64,000 nucleotides of DNA from the NCBI GenBank assembly GCA_017460665.1, contig JAFUAO010000041.1, forward strand, positions 1 through 64,000, in the 5' to 3' direction. Of this stretch, positions 45,139 through 53,656 are shown in pieces. Below the pieces are notes generated by a model. It was not told the origin of the DNA, searched no databases, and saw only the letters and a program-made list of their open reading frames with translations. Within the stretch, counting starts at the first letter, position 1. Each line of letters begins with the position of its first letter. The stretch is from Ruminococcus sp. Its GTDB lineage: Bacteria > Bacillota > Clostridia > Oscillospirales > Ruminococcaceae. A program made the position numbers and the translations under genes.

Positions 45139-46026
45139 TTACCAGTTTTTCTTTTCCTTTTCGCTGCGGTTATTCTTCTTGCGCTCCTCGATCATCTTCA
45201 CGAACCACTCCACCATCGCCGGATCGTAGTGGGAGAAGAACAGGCTTGAAGCCGTGTCGAGGGCAGCGATAGCGGTCATATCCTCGTCAGACAGCGTGAA
45301 GTCAAACACATCAAGGTTCTGGATCATGCGCTCCTTGTGGGTAGACTTCGGCAGTACCACAACGCCTCTCTGGATATTCCACCGGAGCATGACCTGTGCT
45401 GAAGTCTTGCCGTATTTCGCACCGATATTGACAAGCGTTTCATTCTCGAACAGACCGCCTCTGCCCTCACCGAAGGGTGCCCACGCCTCGATCTGAACTC
45501 CGTACTTGTCCATATACTCTTTAGCTGCCTTCTGCTGATCGAGGACATGAGTTTCCACTTGATTTACCATCGGCACGATATTCGCAAAGCTCGCAATGTC
45601 CACCAGTCTGTCGGGATAGAAATTTGACACACCGATCGCACGGAGAACGCCTTCATTGTAGAGTTCCTCCAAAGCTCTGTATGCGCCGTAGTAGTCCGCA
45701 AAGGGCTGGTGCAGCAGCATGAGATCAAGGTAGTCAGTTTTCAGCTTTTCAAGCGATGTATAGACCGACTTTTTGCACGCCTCATAGCCGTAATGCTCCA
45801 CCCATACTTTCGTGGTAAGGAAAATATCCTCACGCTTGATGCCCGACTTTGCGATCGCTGCGCCCACTTCTTCCTCGTTGAAGTAGCTCTGCGCCGTGTC
45901 GATCAGGCGGTAGCCCACCTCCAGTGCATCGGACACACATCTCTCGCACTCGTCCTTTGTGACCTGATACACACCGTAGCCGAGTATCGGCATTTTGATA
46001 CCGTTGTTAAGCTGCACATATTCCAT
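45139..46026 (-). CDS. Aldo/keto reductase (AKR5-like, 2,5-diketogluconate reductase type)
   Basis: The 295-residue protein starts MEYVQLNNGIKMPILGYGVYQ with GGAGG upstream. Catalytic Asp and Tyr lie in RLIDTAQSYFNE, Lys in LTTKVWV and His in LMLLHQPFADYYG. The C-terminal NADPH motif is VVLPKSTHKERMIQN. It is a different subfamily from the other reductase in this block. An AACC-N4-GGTT site precedes it. Confidence 0.94.
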   Translation of the reverse strand: MEYVQLNNGIKMPILGYGVYQVTKDECERCVSDALEVGYRLIDTAQSYFNEEEVGAAIAKSGIKREDIFLTTKVWVEHYGYEACKKSVYTSLEKLKTDYLDLMLLHQPFADYYGAYRALEELYNEGVLRAIGVSNFYPDRLVDIASFANIVPMVNQVETHVLDQQKAAKEYMDKYGVQIEAWAPFGEGRGGLFENETLVNIGAKYGKTSAQVMLRWNIQRGVVVLPKSTHKERMIQNLDVFDFTLSDEDMTAIAALDTASSLFFSHYDPAMVEWFVKMIEERKKNNRSEKEKKNW

Positions 46027-46147
46027 GGTTCATACCTCCGTTATATGGTCCTGGGATTTCTGCCGGTTTATTGGCTGACATTGCTTTATGTTATTATCAT
46101 ATCACAAAAAAAGCCGTTTGGGAAGTTCCGATCGGTTATATGGTTTT

Positions 46148-46159
46148 AACCTTTGGGTT
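46148..46159. promoter_or_regulatory. AACC-N4-GGTT site upstream of the second aldo/keto reductase
   Basis: AACCTTTGGGTT, identical to the site at 44133-44144, about 120 bases upstream of the reductase start codon and upstream of a TATGAT-like -10 on the minus strand. Confidence 0.6.
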
Positions 46160-46163
46160 ATAT

Positions 46164-46340
46164 ATCCTTATCACTTTGTTATGATATAGTATTTATGCCG
46201 TATATTACTATTATTGATCTTCTCTCAACAAGGTCACACCGTCCTTGCAGCCGATCTTGTAGGCTGCTCTCATTTCACCGGCGGCGGTATCACTCACGCA
46301 GTACAGGTTTTATAGTATCTGATCGTGGATCTTCTTCTAT
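46164..46340. other. Short unassigned stretch, possible gene remnant
   Basis: One plus-strand frame reads QGHTVLAADLVGCSHFTGGG and stops near 46310. It has the feel of the end of an enzyme gene but I cannot place it. No promoter or RNA is evident. Confidence 0.25.
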
Positions 46341-47285
46341 TTACTGCTTCGGAAGATATTTTCTCATCCCGTCCCATGTCGGCATGGGAGTGCCTTTGTG
46401 TGCCGAGCGGAATTTCTCAAACTCACTGTCAAGATATCTGTTCTCGGAAATGCCGTTTCGGGCGTGGTCTGCTACCATAAGATCACCAAGAATTGTTCGT
46501 GACATTATTCGGTACAACAGATACATCCCTGTTCCTTTTATCCCACCGCTGTAAAATCCGTCCTCCTTTGGCGGCATCACCTTGATGCCTGCACCTTTCA
46601 GATAGTGGAAGCATTCGCCTGTGGCTTTGATCATCTGCTTTATATCGCTCCTTTTCAGACGCTTAAGGTCATATTCTGCCTTGTAGCTCATAAGGATATA
46701 CGGCATGATCTCGGCGATATGGTACATATAATAGGCGTACATATCATCTACCTCGGTGACTTTATAGCCCTTTGCCGCGAAAGCCCTTTTTACTCTTGCG
46801 GCAGCTTTGGGGTCAGACGGTGCGTGCGCGCCGCCCAGCACAAGCTCGGTAGTGGGCAGTACCCCTGCAAATGTTCTTCCTTTTTCACGATGACCTGCGG
46901 AATTCTGAAACCCGAACAGCACGACCTTTTTCGTGGTGCTGTGCTCTTTTATATAGCTTTCGCATCTGTCGCATTCGGGATTGTTGCCGACCATTACGAT
47001 AAGCCTTGTATTGACTGCCGACAGCGTATCAAGCAATGAAAGCTGCTGCTGCCCCTGCATCACCGAAAAAACAATATCGTAATGCTGCGACATATCTGCT
47101 TCTTTTACAACGGCAGGCCGGTCTGTCGTGGTTTTTTTCTGCAAAACGTGTTCGATCACAAGACCGTTGCTTTTCAGCTCATCATAGGTGCTTCGTGCAA
47201 CGACAGTTACATCGTTTCCAGCCTTACAGAGAAAATGAATAAGCAGTGAGCCTATCGCTCCAACACCGAAGACAAGTATTTTCAT
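46341..47285 (-). CDS. Ketopantoate reductase family protein (PanE/ApbA-like)
   Basis: The 314-residue protein starts at MKILVFGVGAIGSLLIHFL with the NADPH-binding GxGxxG motif. It continues through VTVVARSTYDELKSNGLVI and DIVFSVMQGQQQ, typical of this fold. A C-terminal helical domain includes KATGECFHYLKGAGI, and the catalytic Lys position of true PanE is not certain. GGAGAATTGAT precedes the ATG, one base after the TetR stop codon, so the two genes form an operon. It may reduce another 2-oxo acid rather than ketopantoate. Confidence 0.82.
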   Translation of the reverse strand: MKILVFGVGAIGSLLIHFLCKAGNDVTVVARSTYDELKSNGLVIEHVLQKKTTTDRPAVVKEADMSQHYDIVFSVMQGQQQLSLLDTLSAVNTRLIVMVGNNPECDRCESYIKEHSTTKKVVLFGFQNSAGHREKGRTFAGVLPTTELVLGGAHAPSDPKAAARVKRAFAAKGYKVTEVDDMYAYYMYHIAEIMPYILMSYKAEYDLKRLKRSDIKQMIKATGECFHYLKGAGIKVMPPKEDGFYSGGIKGTGMYLLYRIMSRTILGDLMVADHARNGISENRYLDSEFEKFRSAHKGTPMPTWDGMRKYLPKQ

Positions 47286-47286
47286 A

Positions 47287-47865
47287 TCAATTCTCCTGTT
47301 CTGTATTCTTTTTGATCTCCGAAAGCAAATTCTCAAAACGACTGTCAATGATCTTTTCTTCAATGACCCCTGTCATTGAGAGCATCGTCAGCCCAAATAG
47401 CTCTATACATATACTGTTTATCAGAATATTGAGCCTATCGTTATCACAAATGAAAGGGCTGAGGATATTACGGAGCATATCCGCCGTTTTCTCGTGCTGT
47501 TGTTTTAACAGAGTCTCTCTTTGTTCTCTCGGAAAGCTGAAATAATATTCGTACAGTACCCAGTTGAGACTGTTCCTATAGTTCAGCAGTTCATGCTTTT
47601 CGCTCTCAAGGTATATACGGACCGCATCAAAAAGCTCCTGCGGATCTCTGGGACTGCCTATGCTCTCCCATATATCGTTTGTTTCAGCAGTCAGTATTTC
47701 CTTAACGATATCTCCGACCGTCCTGTAATGATAATACAACCCGCCCGCAGATATCCCCGAAGCCTGCGTCACATCGTTCATAGTCACCTGTGCGTAGCCT
47801 TTTTCAAGTATAAGCTGTTTCGTGACCTTCATGATCTCCTGCTTTGTTTCCTTTGTCTTACCCAT
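47287..47865 (-). CDS. TetR-family transcriptional regulator
   Basis: The 192-residue protein starts at MGKTKETKQEIMKVTKQLI with GAGGAG upstream. The helix-turn-helix reads VTMNDVTQASGISAGGLYYH, the canonical TetR pattern. The C-terminal ligand domain is all-helical and unassigned. It precedes the PanE-like gene by one base and probably controls that two-gene operon. Confidence 0.93.
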   Translation of the reverse strand: MGKTKETKQEIMKVTKQLILEKGYAQVTMNDVTQASGISAGGLYYHYRTVGDIVKEILTAETNDIWESIGSPRDPQELFDAVRIYLESEKHELLNYRNSLNWVLYEYYFSFPREQRETLLKQQHEKTADMLRNILSPFICDNDRLNILINSICIELFGLTMLSMTGVIEEKIIDSRFENLLSEIKKNTEQEN

Positions 47866-48107
47866 ATTAACTCCTCTCATTTTTCGAGAAAGCTCTCGGT
47901 TTTAAGTATAGCATACAAGTTTTTTCTTGTCAAGGCAAAAGGAAATAATCATTCGCCTTTTATAGGATCTGACAACATATCAGCTATGTATAGTTGCCAG
48001 TTTTGTGTAATGCCCAAATGAGCGGATATATGTGTGTTTATAAATTGCACGCCTTCCACTCAAGGAGAACATTGCCCTTTGCTTTTCTCATTTTTTTGAG
48101 ATACGCC

Positions 48108-48136
48108 TTGAAGAAAAGCCGCCGATATGATATAAT
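48108..48136 (+). promoter_or_regulatory. Promoter of the phosphatase operon, with a long leader
   Basis: TTGAAG (48108-48113), 17 bases, TATAAT (48131-48136). The start codon of the first gene is about 260 bases further on. Confidence 0.65.
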
Positions 48137-48146
48137 AGAAAGCGAA

Positions 48147-48350
48147 TTAGTAGTATGACACATAGCTTCAGTAGTAAAATTGGTAGTATACCTATCCTCA
48201 TTACCCTCGATTCTACGCAATACTCCGCAAAGATCCTTAGTAGTAAAAAGCCACGATCTTACTACTATTTGACTACTAGCGGTGTCCGCAATATGCTCAA
48301 ATTTGCCGTATTTTGCATTTTTCGCCCCACGCTGGCAAATTGGTAGTAAG
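48147..48350 (+). repeat. Repeated TAGTAGTA-type motifs in the 5' leader
   Basis: Direct copies occur at 48148 (TTAGTAGTAT), 48169 (CAGTAGTA), 48180 (TTGGTAGTAT), 48237 (TTAGTAGTAAA) and 48340 (TTGGTAGTAAG). Inverted copies lie at about 48258 (CTTACTACTA) and 48271 (GACTACTAG). They fill a leader with no gene. An RNA-binding or RNA-folding role is possible. Confidence 0.5.
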
Positions 48351-48400
48351 GCAAATGCAGTTCGTAAACTGACGCATAATACGGCATTTCAGGAAGGAAA

Positions 48401-48862
48401 ATGATAGAAATGAAGATCATGTTCGTTTGCCACGGCAACATCTGCCGTTCGCCCATGGCAGAGTTCATCATGAAGAAACTGGCTGCCGAGAGCGGCATGG
48501 AGGAGCTGGTCATCGCCTCCTGCGCCACCAGCACTGAAGAGCTGGGGAACCCGGTCTATCCGCCGGCTCGGGCAGAGCTGGCAAGACACGGTATAGCCTG
48601 CACCGGTAAGACCGCCGTTCAGCTAAAAAAGGCCGACTATGGGCACTTCGACCTATTCATAGGCATGGACAGCGCCAATATCCGCAATATGCTCAGGATC
48701 TTCGGCAGCGACCCGGAGGAGAAGATCTGCAAGCTGATGGCCTTCGCAGGGCGGAGCGACGATGTCTCCGACCCGTGGTACACGAGAGATTTTTCCCGAT
48801 GCTATGCGGATATCGAGGAGGGCTGCCGGGGACTTCTCCGGAGCCTTCGTGAAAGGATGTGA
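48401..48862 (+). CDS. Low-molecular-weight protein tyrosine phosphatase
   Basis: The 153-residue enzyme has the P-loop CHGNICRS (CX5R) at about residues 10-17 and the general-acid DPWYT motif near 126. The start is ATG at 48401 with AGGAAGG; the ATG at 48410 (MKIMFVCHGN) is an alternative. Such phosphatases act on tyrosine-phosphorylated proteins, often in capsule or exopolysaccharide control. The next gene is another phosphatase, seven bases downstream. Confidence 0.94.
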   Translation: MIEMKIMFVCHGNICRSPMAEFIMKKLAAESGMEELVIASCATSTEELGNPVYPPARAELARHGIACTGKTAVQLKKADYGHFDLFIGMDSANIRNMLRIFGSDPEEKICKLMAFAGRSDDVSDPWYTRDFSRCYADIEEGCRGLLRSLRERM

Positions 48863-48868
48863 GGAGCC

Positions 48869-49570
48869 TTGGCAACATACGCCATGAGCGATATACACGG
48901 GATGTACGACAAGTATTCCGAAATGCTGAAGAAGATCGGCTTCTCCGACGAGGACGACCTTTTCGTTATAGGAGACATCGTTGACAGGGGACCTGAGCCT
49001 GTGAAGGTGCTGCTGGACATGATGAGCCGTCCAAACGTTTACGGACTGATGGGCAACCACGACCTGTTCGCACTGGACATCATGTCAAGGCTCACCGAGG
49101 TGGCGACCGAGGACAACATCGAGGCGGTCCTCAGCGAGGAGCTTATGGAGAAGCTGACAGGCTGGTACTCCGAGGGCGGCGGTCCGACGATCGACGGCTT
49201 CATGGACCTTTCTCCGGAGGAGAGGCTCGCTGTGGTGGCCTATCTTCGTGAGCTACCTCTTTACGAGGTGATCGACGTGGGGGAGCGCACATTCGTCATG
49301 GTCCACGCCGGGCTGGGAGGCTTCCGTCCGGGGAAGAAGCTGAGCGAGTACGATCCGGCGGACCTGATCTCCACAAGGTGCGATCCTACGGTCAAGTATT
49401 TTGAGGACGAGTCAGTGTTCCTTGTGACCGGCCACACGCCTACTCCTGTGATCACCGGGAAGGCCGAGATCCTGCGCTGTGGCAACAACTTCCTCATCGA
49501 CTGCGGAGCCTTCTTTTCCGGGAGGCTGGGGTGTCTGTGTCTTGACACTCTGGAGGAGTTCTATGTGTGA
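48869..49570 (+). CDS. Calcineurin-like Ser/Thr (or diadenosine tetraphosphate) phosphatase, TTG start
   Basis: The 233-residue metallophosphatase carries the metal ligands in MSDIHGMYDKY, FVIGDIVDRGPEPV, LMGNHDLFALD, MVHAGLGG and TGHTPTP. The size and motifs fit the PrpA/ApaH-like group. The likely start is TTG at 48869 with AGGAG immediately upstream, giving the family-typical MATYAMSDIHG; the spacing is short, and ATG at 48884 remains possible. It forms an operon with the tyrosine phosphatase, so the pair may reverse protein phosphorylation on both residue types. Confidence 0.9.
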   Translation: MATYAMSDIHGMYDKYSEMLKKIGFSDEDDLFVIGDIVDRGPEPVKVLLDMMSRPNVYGLMGNHDLFALDIMSRLTEVATEDNIEAVLSEELMEKLTGWYSEGGGPTIDGFMDLSPEERLAVVAYLRELPLYEVIDVGERTFVMVHAGLGGFRPGKKLSEYDPADLISTRCDPTVKYFEDESVFLVTGHTPTPVITGKAEILRCGNNFLIDCGAFFSGRLGCLCLDTLEEFYV

Positions 49571-49604
49571 AAACTCCCTGAGATGATAAAACTGCAAAAA
49601 ACTT

Positions 49605-49633
49605 GGCCCCGAGGGACTGCCTCGGGGCCTTTT
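49605..49633 (+). terminator. Terminator of the phosphatase operon
   Basis: GGCCCCGAGG, loop GACTG, CCTCGGGGCC, then TTTTC. Confidence 0.88.
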
Positions 49634-49669
49634 CAAATATCATGCTGAACCTGCAGATCTCGGTCTGTC

Positions 49670-50842
49670 TCAGTATTTTTTGCAGTCCTTGCTGCCGGTG
49701 TAGACCCAATCATCTGTGCTGAACATCACGACCGGCGCACCGCTGCTGTCGGTGACCTCGTAGAAGCTGTCGCCGACGCTGTGGCTGCTGCGGAAGCTGC
49801 CGTCGGGATCGGTGCGGAACGAGCCGTCAGAAAGCTCCACGATCCATGTGCCGTCGGGATCCTGAGTGATCTCGGTCACGGTGTACTCTGCGATATACCA
49901 GTCCTCTCCGGCAAGGCCGTACTTCTCCTGAACGTAGCTGTCGCTGATGACAGACTTTCCGTTTGCGACCTTGACTGCGGAGGGCTCTATATCGTGAGTG
50001 AGACCGAACCATGCAAGGAAGAGCCCTGCCACGATGAAGATGCTGGGGAAGATGATCATGATCGCAGTGATACCGGGCTTTATGGAGTCGGATTGCTCAT
50101 GTATATCGTATGGGTCTGAGGGATCCACGTTGACGGTCCTGCGCTCTCCGACAGCGATCGGAGCTGCGCCGTAGTAGACCTCGCTGCCGATAGCCTGAAG
50201 GTACTGTCCGTCGTAGTAGTATTCATAGACCGGCGTGCTGACGATGAGCTTGTGGTTGATCCTTTTATCGGAGTTGAAGGTGCGGATATAGCCTATACAT
50301 TCGCCCTCGGCCTCTACACCGAAGCCGCTGGAGGACTTGATCAGCCCGGCCACGGTAGAGACCAGGAAAAAGCCTCCGCAGAGGATAAAGCCGAGGCCTG
50401 CCGCCGCCACGATGATATTGGATGAGCCAATGGAGGTCTTCTTCTCGGAGAAGTACTTGATCAGCAGGGGGATCGCCATGATCAGCGCTCCCAGGAGCAG
50501 TACGAAGGTGGCGTTCTGGCTCTGCTTGAGGTCATTTCGCTTGGAGGTGTAGATCTCCGTCGGCTTGGCGACGAGCATATAAACGCCGAGGGTGAAGAAA
50601 ATGAGACCGAAGATGAACACGCAGGCTCCCACATGGCCGGTGGAGCCGGTGATGATGAACGCAAGGAAGAAGCCGATAATGATGATCAAGGTCAGTGCGG
50701 TCTTTAGTGGAGAGACCTTTTCACTTGAGGGCGGCTTGAACACGCTGGAGAGCAGCTTTTGCTGGATCTGGGCCGATTCTTCGGGGGTTATCTCCTGCTC
50801 CTTGCTGAAAAAGACGTACTGGTCATCTGGATCAAATCTCAT
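49670..50842 (-). CDS. Multi-pass membrane protein with DUF3592-like extracytoplasmic domain
   Basis: The 390-residue protein has about five hydrophobic helices (near 49-67, 70-90, 112-130, 145-170 and 270-290). Between the fourth and fifth lies a beta domain with VYEYYYDGQYLQAIGS and VNVDPSDPYDI, resembling DUF3592. The soluble C-terminal part (about 300-390) repeats DPDG turns. The N-terminus is cytoplasmic and charged. GGAGG precedes the ATG. Function is unknown. Confidence 0.65.
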   Translation of the reverse strand: MRFDPDDQYVFFSKEQEITPEESAQIQQKLLSSVFKPPSSEKVSPLKTALTLIIIIGFFLAFIITGSTGHVGACVFIFGLIFFTLGVYMLVAKPTEIYTSKRNDLKQSQNATFVLLLGALIMAIPLLIKYFSEKKTSIGSSNIIVAAAGLGFILCGGFFLVSTVAGLIKSSSGFGVEAEGECIGYIRTFNSDKRINHKLIVSTPVYEYYYDGQYLQAIGSEVYYGAAPIAVGERRTVNVDPSDPYDIHEQSDSIKPGITAIMIIFPSIFIVAGLFLAWFGLTHDIEPSAVKVANGKSVISDSYVQEKYGLAGEDWYIAEYTVTEITQDPDGTWIVELSDGSFRTDPDGSFRSSHSVGDSFYEVTDSSGAPVVMFSTDDWVYTGSKDCKKY

Positions 50843-50938
50843 GATATGCCTCCGTTATCCGGCGGAGCTCCGCCTGTTGTTGAGATCATTATAGCAAATA
50901 AGCGAAGCGTTATGCTATAATTGCCCGATATGCAGGGA

Positions 50939-50955
50939 GCAGATCTTTGATCTGC
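50939..50955. repeat. Small inverted repeat
   Basis: GCAGATC, TTT, GATCTGC. It lies in the untranslated region upstream of the DUF3592-like gene. Confidence 0.6.
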
Positions 50956-50980
50956 GTATCTGCAAGGGCATTTGGATAAA

Positions 50981-51031
50981 TATAATGGATGCGTTTGCAT
51001 CCATTATAGCATATTCCTATGAAAAACGCAA
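50981..51031 (-). promoter_or_regulatory. Palindrome containing two TATAAT boxes, with a minus-strand promoter
   Basis: TATAATGGATGC (50981-50992), GTTT, GCATCCATTATA (50997-51008) is a perfect 12-bp inverted repeat. Its right arm is the -10 box of a minus-strand promoter with TTGCGT at 51026-51031 and a 17-base spacer. The transcript would begin inside the palindrome and read towards the DUF3592-like gene. Confidence 0.55.
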
Positions 51032-51036
51032 CAGTC

Positions 51037-51065
51037 TTGCATTTTCTTTTCGGCTGTGCTATAAT
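51037..51065 (+). promoter_or_regulatory. Promoter of the DUF1113-like membrane protein gene
   Basis: TTGCAT (51037-51042), 17 bases, TATAAT (51060-51065). Confidence 0.72.
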
Positions 51066-51105
51066 AGAAAAAACTGACCACTGGTTTTCTGAAAGAAGGG
51101 CCGCT

Positions 51106-51831
51106 ATGAACTTGTTCCTGATACTCACCTTTTTATTCGCTGTTGGTGGAGTCTCCGGCTGGGTGCTGGAGGTCTTCTACCGCCGCTTCGTCTCCCAGAA
51201 GCACTGGGTCGATCCCGGCTTCCTCACAGGACCGTGCCTGCCCCTTTACGGCGAGGCCCTGTGCATACTCTACCTCCTGGCCCAGCTCGAGGAGCACCTC
51301 CCGATCCAGGATACGGCCCTGCGGAAGCTCCTGCTCTTCGTGATAATGGCGGCGGCCGTTACCCTGCTGGAATTCGCCGTGGGAGCTATCATGATCCGCA
51401 CCACCCATGTCCGCCTATGGGACTACTCCGACCGCCCCGGCAACATCATGGGGATCATCTGTCCGCTGTACTCCTTCTTCTGGATGCTCCTCAGCGCCGC
51501 CTACTACTTCCTGATCCACCCCCATATCCTTGAGGCGCTGGAGTGGCTGTCTAGAAATCTGGCCTTCTCTTTCGGGATCGGTTTTTTCTACGGAGTTTTC
51601 GTGATCGACTTCGCCTACTCAGCCCAGATCATCATCAAGATCCGGCGCTTCGCCGACGAAAAGCAGATCGTTGTGCGGCTGGAGGAGCTCCGTGAGACGA
51701 TCAACTATGAGCTCGCCCAGCGCAAGCCGCATTTCATCTTCTCCCTTCGCACAGAGCAGCCCTTCCGTGAGGCCCTTGACCGCTATCATGAGCGCTATGA
51801 GGAGCTCCGCCGACGGATAAAAAGGAGATAG
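51106..51831 (+). CDS. Putative ABC-transporter type IV / CmpB-like membrane protein
   Basis: The 241-residue protein has about five transmembrane segments and the conserved features of this Firmicute family: GGVSGWVLEVFYRRFVSQKH near the N-terminus, PLYGEALCILY, RLWDYSDRPGNIMGIICPLY and a basic C-terminal tail. The start is the ATG at 51106; upstream codons overlap the promoter. Despite the family name no transport has been shown for most members and no ATPase gene is adjacent. Confidence 0.82.
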   Translation: MNLFLILTFLFAVGGVSGWVLEVFYRRFVSQKHWVDPGFLTGPCLPLYGEALCILYLLAQLEEHLPIQDTALRKLLLFVIMAAAVTLLEFAVGAIMIRTTHVRLWDYSDRPGNIMGIICPLYSFFWMLLSAAYYFLIHPHILEALEWLSRNLAFSFGIGFFYGVFVIDFAYSAQIIIKIRRFADEKQIVVRLEELRETINYELAQRKPHFIFSLRTEQPFREALDRYHERYEELRRRIKRR

Positions 51832-51863
51832 CACGGGCTTTTTTCGGAAATAAAAATTTTCCC

Positions 51864-51892
51864 TTGATTACAGTAGGAGATCGTGCTATAAT
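51864..51892 (+). promoter_or_regulatory. Promoter of the NSS transporter gene
   Basis: TTGATT (51864-51869), 17 bases, TATAAT (51887-51892). Confidence 0.75.
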
Positions 51893-51949
51893 AAATACAA
51901 TGTACCCATTTTGAGTGACATCACTGATTTAACGCAAGGACTGTTATTT

Positions 51950-53350
51950 ATGAAGAACGAGAACACCGCCCCTGCCGAAAGAGGAGGATTTGGCTCAAAG
52001 CTGGGCTTCGTGCTGGCAGCAGCAGGCTCCGCTGTGGGACTTGGCAACATCTGGAGGTTCCCATATCTTGCTGCGAAATACGGCGGAGGCATCTTCCTGC
52101 TGATCTACCTGATCTTAGCATTGACCTTCGGCTTCACCATGCTGGTCACCGAGATCTCTATCGGCCGCCGGACCGGAAAGAGCGTCATCGGCGCCTACAA
52201 GGAGGTAGACAAGAGGTTCGCACCTCTGGGCTGGGGGGCGGCCGTCATTCCGGCGCTGATCCTGCCGTACTACTGCGTTATCGGCGGCTGGGTGCTGAAA
52301 TACATGATGATCTTCATCACAGGCTCCGGCTCGGAGGCCGCAAATGCTGTCTACAGCAGCTCCGGCGGAGACCTGAGCTTTTTCGAGCACTACATAGGCC
52401 AAGTCGGACAGCCCACGGTCTTCTTCGTGATATACGTCTTTCTGGGAGCCGTCGTAGTTATGCTCGGTGTTGAAAAGGGCATCGAGAAGGTCAGCAAGCT
52501 CCTCATGCCGCTGCTGCTGATTCTGATCATCGGTATCGGTGTCTACACCCTTACTCTGGACGGCGCCGCAGAGGGCCTGAAATACTACATCCTCCCCAAT
52601 TTCAAGGGATTCACCTTCACGACCTTCATGAAGACGGTGGCCGGAGCAGTCGGCCAGCTCTTCTATTCCATGTCTATCGCAATGGGCATCATGGTGACCT
52701 ACGGCTCCTATATGCGAAAGGAGGACTCGCTGGAGGGCTCTGTTCGCCAGATCGAGGTCTTTGACACGCTGGTGGCCTTCCTTGCAGGGCTCATCATCGT
52801 GCCGGCGGTATTCGTATTTTCCGGCGGAGACTCCGCAGCACTGAACGCCGGCCCCGGCCTCATGTTCATCACTCTCCCCAAGGTCTTCGATTCTATGCCT
52901 GCCGGGAACATCATCGGCGTAGCCTTCTTCATACTGGTGGCTCTAGCAGCCCTTACCTCGTCGATCTCCCTCATGGAGACAGTCGTATCGGTGGTCATGG
53001 AGAAATTCCGCCTGGGCCGCATGAAGAGCTGTATCATCGTGATCATGCTCACCCTTCTTCTGGGGATGCTCTCCGTGCTTGGCTACAGCGCATGGTCCGG
53101 CGTCAGGATCCTGGATATGCAGTTCCTTGACTTCTTCGACTTTATCACGAACACGGTGATGATGCCGATCCTTGCCCTGCTGTCCTGCCTGCTGATCGGC
53201 TACATCGCAAAGGTGAAGTACGTTCAGGAGGAGGTAGAGAGCAGCGGCCACAAGTTCCGCTCAAAGCTCCTGTACAAGGTCATGATCATGGTAGTCTGCC
53301 CCATATTCATGATAATGATCCTGATCACTCCATTCGTAACGAAGCTCTAA
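51950..53350 (+). CDS. Sodium-dependent transporter of the neurotransmitter:sodium symporter family
   Basis: The 466-residue protein has the NSS signature LAAAGSAVGLGNIWRFPYLA in the first helix, where the backbone forms the Na1 and substrate sites, and about eleven transmembrane helices. LeuT-like bacterial NSS proteins import amino acids or related solutes with Na+. The start is ATG at 51950 (MKNENTAPAERGG) with AAGGA upstream. Na+ dependence is consistent with the Na+-type V-ATPase in the same window. Substrate is unknown. Confidence 0.93.
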   Translation: MKNENTAPAERGGFGSKLGFVLAAAGSAVGLGNIWRFPYLAAKYGGGIFLLIYLILALTFGFTMLVTEISIGRRTGKSVIGAYKEVDKRFAPLGWGAAVIPALILPYYCVIGGWVLKYMMIFITGSGSEAANAVYSSSGGDLSFFEHYIGQVGQPTVFFVIYVFLGAVVVMLGVEKGIEKVSKLLMPLLLILIIGIGVYTLTLDGAAEGLKYYILPNFKGFTFTTFMKTVAGAVGQLFYSMSIAMGIMVTYGSYMRKEDSLEGSVRQIEVFDTLVAFLAGLIIVPAVFVFSGGDSAALNAGPGLMFITLPKVFDSMPAGNIIGVAFFILVALAALTSSISLMETVVSVVMEKFRLGRMKSCIIVIMLTLLLGMLSVLGYSAWSGVRILDMQFLDFFDFITNTVMMPILALLSCLLIGYIAKVKYVQEEVESSGHKFRSKLLYKVMIMVVCPIFMIMILITPFVTKL

Positions 53351-53353
53351 CGC

Positions 53354-53380
53354 AAGGCTCCCATTTTGGGAGCCTTTTTT
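53354..53380 (+). terminator. Terminator of the NSS transporter gene
   Basis: AAGGCTCCC, loop ATTTT, GGGAGCCTT, followed by TTTT. Confidence 0.88.
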
Positions 53381-53389
53381 GCAAAGCGC

Positions 53390-53422
53390 AGCAAAGCCGT
53401 ACCCATGAGGTACGGCTTTGCT
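53390..53422. repeat. Strong 14-bp hairpin without a T-run
   Basis: AGCAAAGCCGTACC, loop CATGA, GGTACGGCTTTGCT. It follows the terminator by ten bases and has no gene around it. Confidence 0.7.
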
Positions 53423-53631
53423 GTCTGATCTGGCCCTTACAATAAAGTTTGGAATTATTGATCCTGCCCCGTGATTGTGCAGATAACGGCGCAGTATCTA
53501 ACATGAAGCATTTTGGTGTGCCTGTGTCACACCTTCTGACTATAATTATATTCATAATTTAGTCAAAAACAACCCATAAAATGAAATTAAGGTGGATAAA
53601 ACGCAGGGTATCCAATGTTTTCTTTGTTAAC

Positions 53632-53654
53632 AAAAAGCAGGCCCGAAGGCCTGC
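53632..53654 (-). terminator. Terminator of the AraC-fusion regulator gene
   Basis: On the minus strand, GCAGGCC, TTCG, GGCCTGC, then TTTTT. It begins directly after the stop codon. Confidence 0.88.
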
Positions 53655-53656
53655 CC

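Noticed and set aside
48147..48350. CRISPR or tRNA cluster in the phosphatase leader
   Set aside because: The repeated motifs are only 8-10 bases with irregular spacing, and no cloverleaf or T-loop sequence is present.
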